NCBI RefSeq assembly: GCF_004801855.1
Contig: NZ_SSTC01000004.1
Coordinates: 1-64,000 of the forward strand
Length of the DNA: 64,000 bases
From: Pseudomonas sp. A-1
GTDB lineage: Bacteria > Pseudomonadota > Gammaproteobacteria > Pseudomonadales > Pseudomonadaceae
Direction of reading: 5' to 3'
The position numbers and the translations under genes were made by a program. Each line of letters starts with the position of its first letter. Positions within the stretch are counted from its first letter, which is position 1. A model generated the notes under the pieces. The model had not been told where the DNA came from and did not search any database. It saw only the letters and a list, made by a program, of their open reading frames with translations. This document shows positions 54,908 to 64,000 of this stretch, piece after piece.

Positions 54908-57900
54908 ATGACCCATGCGACCGAGCGCGCCAGCACCGTGCAGCTGCGCAGCGACTACCGCCTGAGCGACAGCCTCGAAGCCACCAGCGGCCAGATCTTC
55001 CTCACCGGCACCCAGGCCCTGGTCCGTCTGCCGCTGATGCAGCGCGCCCTCGACCGCGCGCGCGGCCTCAACAGCGCCGGCTTCATCAGCGGCTACCGCG
55101 GCTCGCCGCTGGGCATGGTCGACCAGGCGCTGTGGAAGGCCAAGCGCCTGCTGGCCGACAACCAGATCGAATTCCTCCCCGCGATCAACGAAGAACTGGG
55201 CGGCACCGCGGTGCTCGGCACCCAGCAGGTCGAGTCCGATCCCGCGCGCACCGTCGACGGCGTGTTCGCCTACTGGTACGGCAAGGGTCCGGGCGTCGAC
55301 CGCGCCGGCGATGCCCTCAAGCACGGCCACGCCTACGGCTCCTCGCCCAACGGCGGCGTGCTGATCGTCGCCGGCGACGACCACGGCTGCGTGTCCTCCT
55401 CCATGCCGCACCAGAGCGACCTGGCCTTCCAGGCCTGGAGCGTGCCGACCGTTTCCCCGGCGACCATCGCCGAATACCTGGAGTTCGGCCTGTACGGCTG
55501 GGCGCTGTCGCGCTTCTCCGGCGCCTGGGTCGGCTTCACCGCGCTGTCCGAGGTGGTGGAAAGCGGCTCGACCGTCGACCTGGACCGCATCCAGACCCGC
55601 TTCGACGCTCCGGTGGACTACACCCCGCCGGCCGGCGGCCTGCACTATCGCTGGCCGGACCTGCCCTCGCTGCAGCTCGAAGCCCGCCAGGCCGACAAGC
55701 TCGACGCGGTGCGCGCCTTCGCCAAGGCCAACAGCATCGACAAGACCATCGTCGCCTGCGAGCAGGCGCGCTTCGGCATCGTCACCTGCGGCAAGGCGCA
55801 CCTCGACTTCCTCGAGTGCCTGCGCCGCCTCGACATCGGCCTCGACGACCTGGCTCGCGCCGGCATCCGCGTCTACAAGATCGGCCTGTCCTTCCCCATC
55901 GAGCCGAACCGCGCGCTGGACTTCGTCAAGGGTCTGGAAGAGGTGCTGGTGATCGAGGAGAAGGCGCCGGTGATCGAGCGCCAGCTGCGCGAGCTGCTCT
56001 ACAACCAGCCGAGCGAGCTGCGCCCGCGCCTGCTCGGCAAGCAGGATGCCGCCGGCAAGCCGCTGCTCTCCGCGCTCGGCGAACTGCGCCCGTCGCGCAT
56101 CATGCCGGTGCTGGCCGACTGGCTGGCGCGGCAGACCACCGGCCTCGACCGCCGCCACCTGGTTCGCGACTTCACCGCGCCGTCGCAGCTGAGCAACCTG
56201 GCCGACGCCGTGCGCCGCTCGCCGTACTTCTGCTCCGGCTGCCCGCACAACAGCTCGACCAAGGTGCCGGAAGGCTCGCGCGCGCTGGCCGGCATCGGCT
56301 GCCACTTCATGGCCAACTGGATGGACCGCGAAACCAGCGGCCTGATCCAGATGGGCGGCGAAGGTGTCGACTGGGCCGCGCACTCGCGCTTCACCCAGGT
56401 GCCGCACGTGTTCCAGAACCTCGGCGACGGCACCTACTACCACTCCGGCTACCTGGCGATCCGCCAGTCGATCGCCGCCAAGGCCAACATCACCTACAAG
56501 ATCCTGTTCAACGACGCGGTGGCCATGACCGGCGGCCAGCCGGTGGACGGCACCATCACCGTCGACGCCATCGCCCAGCAGGTCACTGCCGAGGGTGCGC
56601 GCAAGGTGGTGGTGCTCAGCGACGACATCGCCAAGTACGACAGCCAGCGCGACCGTTTCCCGGCCAGCACGGCCTTCCACCCGCGCGAGGATCTCGACAA
56701 GGTGCAGCGCGAGCTGCGCGAGACCTCCGGCGTCACCGTGCTGATCTACGAGCAGACCTGCGCCGCCGAGAAGCGCCGCCGCCGCAAGAAGGGCGAATTC
56801 CCCGACCCGGACCGCCGCCTGTTCATCAACCAGGCGGTCTGCGAAGGCTGCGGCGACTGCGGCGTGGCCTCCAACTGCCTGTCGCTGGTGCCGCTGGAAA
56901 CCGAGCTGGGCCGCAAGCGCCAGCTCGACCAGTCGTCGTGCAACAAGGACTACTCCTGCGTCAACGGCTTCTGCCCGAGCTTCGTCTCGGTCAAGGGCGG
57001 CCGCGTGCGCAAGGGCGTCGGCGCCCTGCAGGGCGAGGCCGGCCAGCGCGCCCTGGCCGAACTGCTGAACAACCTGCCGCGCCCGGCGGCCCACGTCTGG
57101 AACGCGCCCTACGACCTCTTGGTCACCGGCGTCGGCGGCACCGGCGTGGTCACCGTCGGCGCGCTGATCAGCATGGCCGCCCACCTCGAATTCAAGTCGG
57201 CCAGCGTGCTCGACTTCATGGGCTTCGCCCAGAAGGGCGGCGCCGTGCTGTCCTTCGTGCGCCTGGCCGACGTGCCGGAGCGCCTCAACCAGGTGCGCAT
57301 CGACACCCAGCAGGCCGACGCCCTGCTCGCCTGCGACCTGGTGGTGGCCGCCTCCAGCGATGCCCTGCAGAGCGTCAAGCACGGCCGCACCAAGGTGATC
57401 GCCAACCGCCACGTGCTGCCCACCGCCGAGTTCGTGCAGAACCCGGACGCCAACCTGCAGACCGAAGGGCTACTGGAGAAGATCCGCCACGCCGTCGGCG
57501 CAGCCGGCCTGGAGCTGTGCGACGCACAGAGCCTGGCCCAGCGCGCCCTGGGCGACAGCATCGGCGCCAACATCCTGCTGATGGGCTACGCCTGGCAGGC
57601 CGGGCTGATCCCGCTGAGCCTGGAGTCGCTGCAGCGCGCCATCGAGCTGAACGGCGTCGCCGTGCCGATGAACCTGGCCGCCTTCGGCCTCGGCCGTCTC
57701 GCCCGCGCCAACCCGCAGGGCCTGCGCCAGCTGCTCAGCCGCAGCGCCGAGGTGGAGGAGTTCCGCCTGATCGAGGACTTCGACGAGCTGGTCGCCCACC
57801 GCGTGCTGCTGCTCACCGACTACCAGAACGCCGCCTACGCCCGCCGCTTCCGCGCGCTGGTCGACGAAGTGGCGAGCGCCGAACGCGCCCTGCTCGGCAA

Positions 57901-58513
57901 GGACGCCAAGCTGCGCCTGAGCCCGGCGGTGGCGCGCGGCTACGCCAAGCTGATGGCCTACAAGGACGAGTACGAGGTGGCCCGCCTGTACAGCGACCCG
58001 GCGTTTCGCCAGCAGCTGGAAGCGCAGTTCGAGGGCGACTTCCGCCTGGAGTTCCACATGGCCCCGCCGCTGCTGTCGCGCCCGGGCGCGGACGGCCGCG
58101 CCCGCAAGATCACTATCGGTCCGTGGCTTGCCAAGGTCTTCCCGCTGCTGGCCAAGGCCAAGGGCCTGCGCGGCAGCGCGCTGGACCTGTTCGGCAAGAC
58201 CGAGGAGCGGCGCATGGAGCGCCGGCTGATCGAGGAGTACGCCGCGCGCATCCGCGAGCTGCTGCCGCAGCTGAGCCAGGACAACCTCGACGCCGCCGTG
58301 CGCATCGCCGCGCTGGCCGAGGAGATCCGCGGCTACGGCCACGTCAAGCTGGCCAGCGTCGAGCGCGTCAGGGCTCGCGAGGCGCAGCTGCTGCACGCCT
58401 TCGCCCCGCAGCGCTACGCCAAGCCGCAGGCTCCCAAAGCGACGGCGGTCGAGGCGATGCCGGTGCAGGTGGTGCACATCCAGCCGGCGAGGGCCGAACA
58501 GAATCCCGCTTGA
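54908..58513 (+). CDS. Indolepyruvate ferredoxin oxidoreductase, fused subunits
   Basis: A 1201-residue protein combining all parts of the 2-keto acid oxidoreductase. The N-terminal half has pyrimidine/TPP domains (FISGYRGSPLGMVD, FCSGCPHNSSTKVPEG). A [4Fe-4S] segment near residue 643 reads CEGCGDCGVASNC. The C-terminal gamma-type domain begins near TGVGGTGVVTVGALI. It converts arylpyruvates (indolepyruvate, phenylpyruvate) to arylacetyl-CoA with release of CO2. AACAACAA (54901-54908) directly abuts the ATG, a likely Hfq/Crc site. The divergent Lrp protein is the likely regulator. Confidence 0.9.
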   Translation: MTHATERASTVQLRSDYRLSDSLEATSGQIFLTGTQALVRLPLMQRALDRARGLNSAGFISGYRGSPLGMVDQALWKAKRLLADNQIEFLPAINEELGGTAVLGTQQVESDPARTVDGVFAYWYGKGPGVDRAGDALKHGHAYGSSPNGGVLIVAGDDHGCVSSSMPHQSDLAFQAWSVPTVSPATIAEYLEFGLYGWALSRFSGAWVGFTALSEVVESGSTVDLDRIQTRFDAPVDYTPPAGGLHYRWPDLPSLQLEARQADKLDAVRAFAKANSIDKTIVACEQARFGIVTCGKAHLDFLECLRRLDIGLDDLARAGIRVYKIGLSFPIEPNRALDFVKGLEEVLVIEEKAPVIERQLRELLYNQPSELRPRLLGKQDAAGKPLLSALGELRPSRIMPVLADWLARQTTGLDRRHLVRDFTAPSQLSNLADAVRRSPYFCSGCPHNSSTKVPEGSRALAGIGCHFMANWMDRETSGLIQMGGEGVDWAAHSRFTQVPHVFQNLGDGTYYHSGYLAIRQSIAAKANITYKILFNDAVAMTGGQPVDGTITVDAIAQQVTAEGARKVVVLSDDIAKYDSQRDRFPASTAFHPREDLDKVQRELRETSGVTVLIYEQTCAAEKRRRRKKGEFPDPDRRLFINQAVCEGCGDCGVASNCLSLVPLETELGRKRQLDQSSCNKDYSCVNGFCPSFVSVKGGRVRKGVGALQGEAGQRALAELLNNLPRPAAHVWNAPYDLLVTGVGGTGVVTVGALISMAAHLEFKSASVLDFMGFAQKGGAVLSFVRLADVPERLNQVRIDTQQADALLACDLVVAASSDALQSVKHGRTKVIANRHVLPTAEFVQNPDANLQTEGLLEKIRHAVGAAGLELCDAQSLAQRALGDSIGANILLMGYAWQAGLIPLSLESLQRAIELNGVAVPMNLAAFGLGRLARANPQGLRQLLSRSAEVEEFRLIEDFDELVAHRVLLLTDYQNAAYARRFRALVDEVASAERALLGKDAKLRLSPAVARGYAKLMAYKDEYEVARLYSDPAFRQQLEAQFEGDFRLEFHMAPPLLSRPGADGRARKITIGPWLAKVFPLLAKAKGLRGSALDLFGKTEERRMERRLIEEYAARIRELLPQLSQDNLDAAVRIAALAEEIRGYGHVKLASVERVRAREAQLLHAFAPQRYAKPQAPKATAVEAMPVQVVHIQPARAEQNPA

Positions 58514-58558
58514 GGCAAAGTGGTCCGGGCACATTCTTTGTCGGCGGTGCCCGGTTTG

Positions 58559-58592
58559 CCGCCCGTACCGCAAGGTACGGGCGGTTTTTTTT
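58559..58592 (+). terminator. Rho-independent terminator after the indolepyruvate oxidoreductase gene
   Basis: CCGCCCGTACC-gcaa-GGTACGGGCGG followed by eight Ts. This is the strongest terminator in the window. Confidence 0.93.
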
Positions 58593-58660
58593 GCTTCCCG
58601 GGAAAGCTTCCCGCTGTCTGGCCATACTTGGCCTGGCGCCAACGGACATGAGGCACGCCG

Positions 58661-59149
58661 ATGACACCGCTGACCACGCTCCCCCGCCTGACGTTGCTCG
58701 CCCTGCTGCTTGGCGCAGCCTCGTGCAGCGTCCAGCAGCCCGTGCAGGTCATCGACCCGTCCTCGGCGTGCGAGCGGCTGAGAACCTCCTATCCAAGCGC
58801 ACACGGGCTGGTGCTGTTTGCCGCCGATGCACCGCGCGCACGCTCGATCCCCTGGTGCTTTCCCGGCACACGCGGCTTCGGGGTGATCGGCTACAACATC
58901 AACATTCCCGTTCAGCGTGCCGGCATGCTCGACATCGCCCTGTCCGAGATCCGGCCGCCCGTGCGCTTCGCCGCGGTGAGCATCGATGTCAGCTGCGCGG
59001 GCGACAGCACCGGCAAGCGCTTCGTGCGGCTGGGCTTCGGCACGCAGTGGTCCCTGCCCGTCGAGCCCGGCGACTACTGCATCAGCCTGATCACCGAGGA
59101 GAAGACCGTGCAGGACGTCTGGTTCACGCTGACGGTGACACGTCCGTAG
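58661..59149 (+). CDS. Small lipoprotein, function unknown
   Basis: A 162-residue protein with a lipoprotein signal (LTLLALLLGAASC). The mature domain is beta-rich, with four further cysteines (ACERL, PWCFPG, VSCAG, YCISL) that could form two disulfides. I recognise no family. ATG 58661 lies 68 bp after the terminator. Confidence 0.72.
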   Translation: MTPLTTLPRLTLLALLLGAASCSVQQPVQVIDPSSACERLRTSYPSAHGLVLFAADAPRARSIPWCFPGTRGFGVIGYNINIPVQRAGMLDIALSEIRPPVRFAAVSIDVSCAGDSTGKRFVRLGFGTQWSLPVEPGDYCISLITEEKTVQDVWFTLTVTRP

Positions 59150-59281
59150 CCGCCAGCACCTGTCCTGCGGACATGCGGCCGCAACCAACCTGCGTCGCCA
59201 CGGTCAAACCGCTCGTAGCACAATGGGCGCAGCGCTGGCCAAAGCCACGCCGCCGACCGCGACCATCCTCGAGAGTGTCCC

Positions 59282-59923
59282 TTGCCTGCCGTCCTCCTGC
59301 GCCACCTGCTCATCCCCACCCTGCTCCTGACAGCCGGCAGCGCCTCTGCCGGGCTGGCATGCCCGGCCGGGCAACACGAGCTCTGCGTGCTGACCTGCTT
59401 CTGCGCTCCCGGCAGCAAGGAGGACATGGGCGAGCTCTACGACGGCGTCGGCCAGATGGCCGCCGCGGGGCTGGAAACCTGGCTGGTGGAGTCGCGCAAC
59501 ACCGCGGCCGCCGGCAACGTGCAGCCGATCCCGCTGCACATCCGCGCCCAGCTGGAACCCTACTTCGACATGCAGGTGCTGGAGATCGCCCGCTACAAGG
59601 TCGGCGACGACACCGAGTTCAACGCGGCCAACACCATGCTGCAGAACCCCGACGTGGAAGCGGTGACCCTGATCGACATCATCGTGTTCCGCAGCGCGAA
59701 GGACGCCCAGGACAACGTCGCGCTCTGGGCGCACGAGCTCAAGCACGTCGAGCAGTACCTGCAATGGGGCGTGGCCGAGTTCGCCCGGCGCTATACCCGC
59801 GACTACGACGCCGTCGAGGCGCCGGGCTACGAGATGCAGCGCAAGGTGGCGCAGGCGCTGCGCGCCAGCACGGCTCCCGCCAGGCCGGCAGCGCCATCGC
59901 CGGCACCGGCCGGCAAGCCCTGA
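59282..59923 (+). CDS. Exported DUF4157-like protein with HExxH motif
   Basis: A 213-residue protein with a signal peptide (LLRHLLIPTLLLTAGSASA). It carries WAHELKHVEQY (HELKH at 151-155), the zincin-like motif of DUF4157, and GYEMQRKVAQAL after it. The N-terminal mature part is cysteine-rich (CPAGQHELCVLTCFCAPG). No ATG or GTG in frame fits, so TTG 59282 is the likely start. It may be a periplasmic metalloprotease; the activity is unproven. Confidence 0.72.
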   Translation: MPAVLLRHLLIPTLLLTAGSASAGLACPAGQHELCVLTCFCAPGSKEDMGELYDGVGQMAAAGLETWLVESRNTAAAGNVQPIPLHIRAQLEPYFDMQVLEIARYKVGDDTEFNAANTMLQNPDVEAVTLIDIIVFRSAKDAQDNVALWAHELKHVEQYLQWGVAEFARRYTRDYDAVEAPGYEMQRKVAQALRASTAPARPAAPSPAPAGKP

Positions 59924-59927
59924 GCCC

Positions 59928-60422
59928 CTATTCCCTGCCCTTCTTCGGGTAGTCGAGCCGCACCTTCGCCAGCTTCCAGTGGCCGACGTCCAGCCATGTA
60001 TCGGTATCGAAGCGCAGTTCGGCGACGGCACAGGTCGGCAGCCGGGCGATCTCTTCGGCCAGGCGCCGGGCCAGTTCGGCCAGCTCGGGGTTATGGCCGA
60101 CCAGCATCACCCGCTTGCAGCCGTCGTCGAGTCCGTGGATCACGGCGAGCAGATCGTCGGCCGGGCAGGCATACAGCTGCTCCTCCAGGCGGATGTCGCC
60201 GCGCCGATAGCCGAGCGCCCTGGCCATGGCCTCGGCCGTGGTCCGCGCGCGCAGCGCGGGGCTGGAAAGGATCAGGTCGGGCAGCACCTCGTGCCTGGCC
60301 AGGCGCCGGGCCATCTTCGCCAGGTCGCGCCAGCCGCGCTCGGCCAGCGGACGTTCGTGGCCCGCCAGGCTGGGGTCGTCCCAGCTCGACTTGGCGTGAC
60401 GCACCAGGAACAGCGTCTTCAT
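59928..60422 (-). CDS. sixA: SixA-family phosphohistidine phosphatase
   Basis: A 164-residue histidine phosphatase with the RHG-type signature LFLVRHAKSSWDDPSLAGHERPLAERG, LSSPALRARTTAEAMA and the second histidine in MLVGHNPELAEL. SixA removes phosphate from phosphohistidine domains of PTS or phosphorelay proteins. ATG 60422 starts the catalytic strand; the longer reading is unlikely. It is convergent with the DUF4157 gene. Confidence 0.87.
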   Translation of the reverse strand: MKTLFLVRHAKSSWDDPSLAGHERPLAERGWRDLAKMARRLARHEVLPDLILSSPALRARTTAEAMARALGYRRGDIRLEEQLYACPADDLLAVIHGLDDGCKRVMLVGHNPELAELARRLAEEIARLPTCAVAELRFDTDTWLDVGHWKLAKVRLDYPKKGRE

Positions 60423-60490
60423 GGCTTTCCCCCAACTCGACCGGCCTCGACTCAAGCTAGCCCAGCGCCGGCGACCTGCAAGGGCCAGGC

Positions 60491-62050
<1,560 letters not shown>

Positions 62051-62101
62051 GGGAAAGCCCGGGTTGTGCTTGTTGTCGGGACGGGGAGCGCCTGGCGGCG
62101 C

Positions 62102-62118
62102 ATTCTTGCGTCAAGAAT
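62102..62118. promoter_or_regulatory. Palindrome in the phhR-aminotransferase intergenic region
   Basis: ATTCTTG-CGT-CAAGAAT, perfect 7-bp arms, lies about 50 bp upstream of phhR. It does not match the TyrR box (TGTAAA-N6-TTTACA), so its protein is unknown. Confidence 0.45.
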
Positions 62119-62326
62119 ATGTGACAATCCGGACGGATGAAAGCCCCCGCAGGCCGCTGCCGGCGGGACATCGGCGGCGATTCGTAACGACGAAATTACA
62201 GATACACCACTGTCACGCCCGGCGCCTGCCCCGGCCCCGGCTGCGCATGCCCGCTCCTTGCGGTATCCATGGCGCCGACAACGCCAAGAAGAGGCCGCAC
62301 CGCCGGCCCACTGCAGAGGAACATCC

Positions 62327-63532
62327 ATGAGTCACTTCCAGTCCGTCGCCCGCGTGCCCGGTGATCCGATCCTCGGCCTGATGGAGGCCTTCCGCGCCGA
62401 TCCCAGCCCGGCCAAGCTCGACCTCGGCGTCGGCGTGTACAAGGACGCCCAGGGCCGCACGCCGATCATGGCGGCGGTCAAGCTGGCCGAGCAGCGCCTG
62501 CTGTCCAGCGAGACCACCAAGGGCTACACCAGCGGCCACGGCGACGCCGAGTTCGGCGAGCTGCTGCTGCGCCTGGTGCTCGGCCAGGACTCTCCGCTGC
62601 TGGCCGGTCAACGCGGTGGTCAACGCGCCGGCACCACCCAGACCCCGGGCGGCACCGGCGCCCTGCGCCTGACCGCGGACTTCCTCTTCCACTGCCTGCC
62701 GGGGCGCGGGATCTGGCTGAGCGACCCGACCTGGCCGATCCACGAAACCATCTTCGCCGAGGCCGGCCTGGCGGTGCACCACTATCCCTACGTCGGCGCC
62801 GACAACCGCCTCGACGTCGAAGGGATGCTGGCGGCCCTGGAGCAGGTGCCGAGCGGCGACGTGGTGCTGCTGCACGCCTGCTGCCACAACCCCACCGGCT
62901 TCGACCTGTCGCGCGACGACTGGTACCGGGTGCTCGACGTGGTGCGCCGCCGCGAGCTGCTGCCGCTGATCGACTTCGCCTACCAGGGCTTCGGCGACGG
63001 CCTGGAGGAGGACGCCTGGGCGGTGCGCCTGTTCGCCGCCGAGTTGCCGGAACTCTTGATCACCAGCTCCTGCTCGAAGAACTTCGGCCTGTACCGCGAG
63101 CGCACCGGCGCGCTGATCGTCTGCGCCGCCGGTCACGACAAGCTGCTCGACGTGCGCAGCCAGCTGGCCTCGCTGGCCCGCAACCTGTGGTCGACCCCGC
63201 CGGCCCACGGCGCCGCGGTGGTCGCCGCGATCCTCGGCGACCCGGTGCTGTCGCTGCAGTGGCAGACCGAGCTGGACGCCATGCGCGAGCGCGTGCTGCG
63301 CCTGCGCCACGGCCTGGTCGAGGCCCTGCAGCCGTTCGGCCTGGCCGAGCGCTTCGCCCACATCGCCGTGCAGCGCGGCATGTTCTCCTACACCGGCCTC
63401 AGCCCCGAGCAGGTGCGCCGCCTGCGCGAGGAGTCCAGCGTGTACATGGTCGGCAGCGGCCGCGCCAACGTCGCCGGCCTCGACGAGCAGCGCCTGGGCG
63501 AGCTGGCCGCGGCCATCGCCCGCGTCTGCTGA
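62327..63532 (+). CDS. tyrB: Aromatic amino acid aminotransferase (TyrB/PhhC)
   Basis: A 401-residue class I aminotransferase. The PLP lysine is K251 in SSCSKNFGLYRERTG, the ring-stacking and aspartate residues are in LPLIDFAYQGFG (D216), N188 lies in HNPTGFDL, and TPGGTGALR is present. It converts tyrosine or phenylalanine to the arylpyruvate used by Hpd and the indolepyruvate oxidoreductase. The start has GAGGAA upstream. A 12-bp tandem duplication (62606-62629) inserts the residues GQRGGQRA in a loop. Gene neighbour phhR is divergent. Confidence 0.92.
   Translation: MSHFQSVARVPGDPILGLMEAFRADPSPAKLDLGVGVYKDAQGRTPIMAAVKLAEQRLLSSETTKGYTSGHGDAEFGELLLRLVLGQDSPLLAGQRGGQRAGTTQTPGGTGALRLTADFLFHCLPGRGIWLSDPTWPIHETIFAEAGLAVHHYPYVGADNRLDVEGMLAALEQVPSGDVVLLHACCHNPTGFDLSRDDWYRVLDVVRRRELLPLIDFAYQGFGDGLEEDAWAVRLFAAELPELLITSSCSKNFGLYRERTGALIVCAAGHDKLLDVRSQLASLARNLWSTPPAHGAAVVAAILGDPVLSLQWQTELDAMRERVLRLRHGLVEALQPFGLAERFAHIAVQRGMFSYTGLSPEQVRRLREESSVYMVGSGRANVAGLDEQRLGELAAAIARVC
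62606..62629 (+). repeat. 12-bp tandem duplication inside tyrB
   Basis: ggtcaacgcggt and ggtcaacgcgcc stand in tandem and keep the reading frame (GQRG-GQRA). It looks like a recent slippage or local duplication. Confidence 0.6.
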
Positions 63533-63686
63533 GAACCTGCCCACGATCTGCTGCGCGTCGGCCATGCTGCATTGAACTCGGTCTCGGAATGCTCATTTGC
63601 ACCCAGCAAACTCCGCTTCCTCAACCGATTTCGCGGGGCCGCCTAGGCCTTGCCTGGCTCTAGCTCGCGAGATCGTGAACAGGTTC
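63533..63686. repeat. 154-bp element bounded by imperfect terminal inverted repeats
   Basis: The left end gaacctgcccacgatct (63533-63549) and right end agatcgtgaacaggttc (63670-63686) are inverted copies differing at 3 of 17 positions. The interior has no gene. It begins directly after the tyrB stop codon. It looks like a short non-autonomous repeat (MITE-like). Confidence 0.5.
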
Positions 63687-63700
63687 TGCCTCTCGTAACG

Positions 63701-63728
63701 AAACGGGGCGCCCACAGGCGCCCCGTTT
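63701..63728. terminator. Bidirectional terminator between tyrB and the permease gene
   Basis: AAACGGGGCGCC-caca-GGCGCCCCGTTT, a perfect 12-bp stem between convergent genes with A and T at the ends. Confidence 0.85.
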
Positions 63729-63744
63729 CTGTTTACCCTCCCCC

Positions 63745-64000
63745 TCAGCGGCGCGCCAGCGCCAGCTTCAGGCGATAGCCGCCCCAGATCAGCAGCAGCC
63801 ACACCGGGATGGCGTAGACCGACAGGTTGATCCCCGGGATCTGCAGCATCACCCCCAGGATCAGCAGCACGAAGGCCAGGCACAGGTAGTTGGCGAACGG
63901 ATACCAGAACGCCGGGAAGCCCGGCTGCACGCCTTCGCGCACCTTGCTGGCACGGAACTTGAGGTGCGAGAAGCTGATCATCGCCCAGTTGATCACCAGC
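63745..64000 (-). CDS. Aromatic amino acid permease (AroP-like), C-terminal part
   Basis: The last 84 residues of an amino acid-polyamine-organocation permease; the gene continues beyond base 64000. NWAMISFSHLKFRASKV, the loop after a membrane helix, and two further helices (FANYLCLAFVLLILGVML, SVYAIPVWLLLIWGGYRL) match the AroP/GABA permease group. Next to tyrB and phhR, import of phenylalanine or tyrosine is the likely role. Confidence 0.82.
   Translation of the reverse strand, partial: LVINWAMISFSHLKFRASKVREGVQPGFPAFWYPFANYLCLAFVLLILGVMLQIPGINLSVYAIPVWLLLIWGGYRLKLALARR

Noticed and set aside
54367-59952. Open frame of 1861 codons overlapping the indolepyruvate oxidoreductase gene
   Set aside because: It is an Arg/Pro/Ala-rich out-of-frame reading across several genes and a strong terminator. 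The real gene is in another frame with full family motifs.

Overview
The window is about 64 kb of GC-rich, gene-dense chromosome. Its gene content points to a member of the Pseudomonadaceae: a PhhR-type aromatic amino acid regulator, a homogentisate pathway under an IclR regulator, short-LOV plus MerR light regulators, Hfq/Crc-type A-rich motifs and a fused indolepyruvate oxidoreductase. I see no rRNA, tRNA, CRISPR array, prophage or insertion sequence. The only recombination gene is one tyrosine recombinase near 25 kb.

Layout. 1-2.9 kb: the 3' end of ETF-ubiquinone oxidoreductase, then a LysR regulator divergent from a BauA-like omega-aminotransferase. 3-24.8 kb: a large catabolic locus, mostly on the minus strand. 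One long transcription unit (about 14.6 to 5.0 kb) encodes a small serine hydrolase, DUF1302 and DUF1329 envelope proteins, a YCF48/Asp-box protein, an MMPL/RND exporter and an acyl-CoA dehydrogenase; an acyl-CoA ligase has its own promoter. An AraC-family regulator lies divergent to this unit. Upstream are a translationally coupled MFS / DsbA-FrnE / Rieske / YeiH operon and two paralogous TauD-dioxygenase + BKACE (DUF849) modules, one of them with a quinone oxidoreductase. Four promoters of this locus carry a pair of 15-bp direct repeats (TTTCATTTNNYGACA) spaced exactly 21 bp. They tie the scattered units into one probable AraC regulon whose substrate I cannot name.

24.9-36.3 kb: a tyrosine recombinase, then a probable light-response module. 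It has a MerR regulator divergent from a short LOV photoreceptor, a Trp-rich TIGR02450 protein, a second MerR regulator, and a coupled operon for membrane-lipid modification (SnoaL-like, SDR, FAD amine-oxidase-like, DUF1365, cyclopropane-fatty-acid-synthase-like, DUF2878). A convergent operon (chalcone-isomerase-like, DUF3833 lipoprotein, SDR) follows. Three promoters here carry TTGTACA-type repeats.

36.3-40.7 kb: PCu(A)C copper chaperone, glutathione reductase, GalU, ChrA. 40.9-50.0 kb: tyrosine/homogentisate catabolism (maiA-hpd; hmgR divergent from a VOC protein gene, hmgA, fahA) interrupted by two GNAT acetyltransferases and a MocR regulator. TTACGCAAA-type sites recur at three of its promoters. 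50.2-64 kb: a compact FadL-like porin, an isochorismatase-like hydrolase, OmpA-like and other lipoproteins, an Lrp regulator divergent from indolepyruvate ferredoxin oxidoreductase, SixA, PhhR divergent from an aromatic aminotransferase, a 154-bp inverted-repeat element, and the 3' part of an aromatic amino acid permease. The right half is thus largely devoted to aromatic amino acid breakdown.
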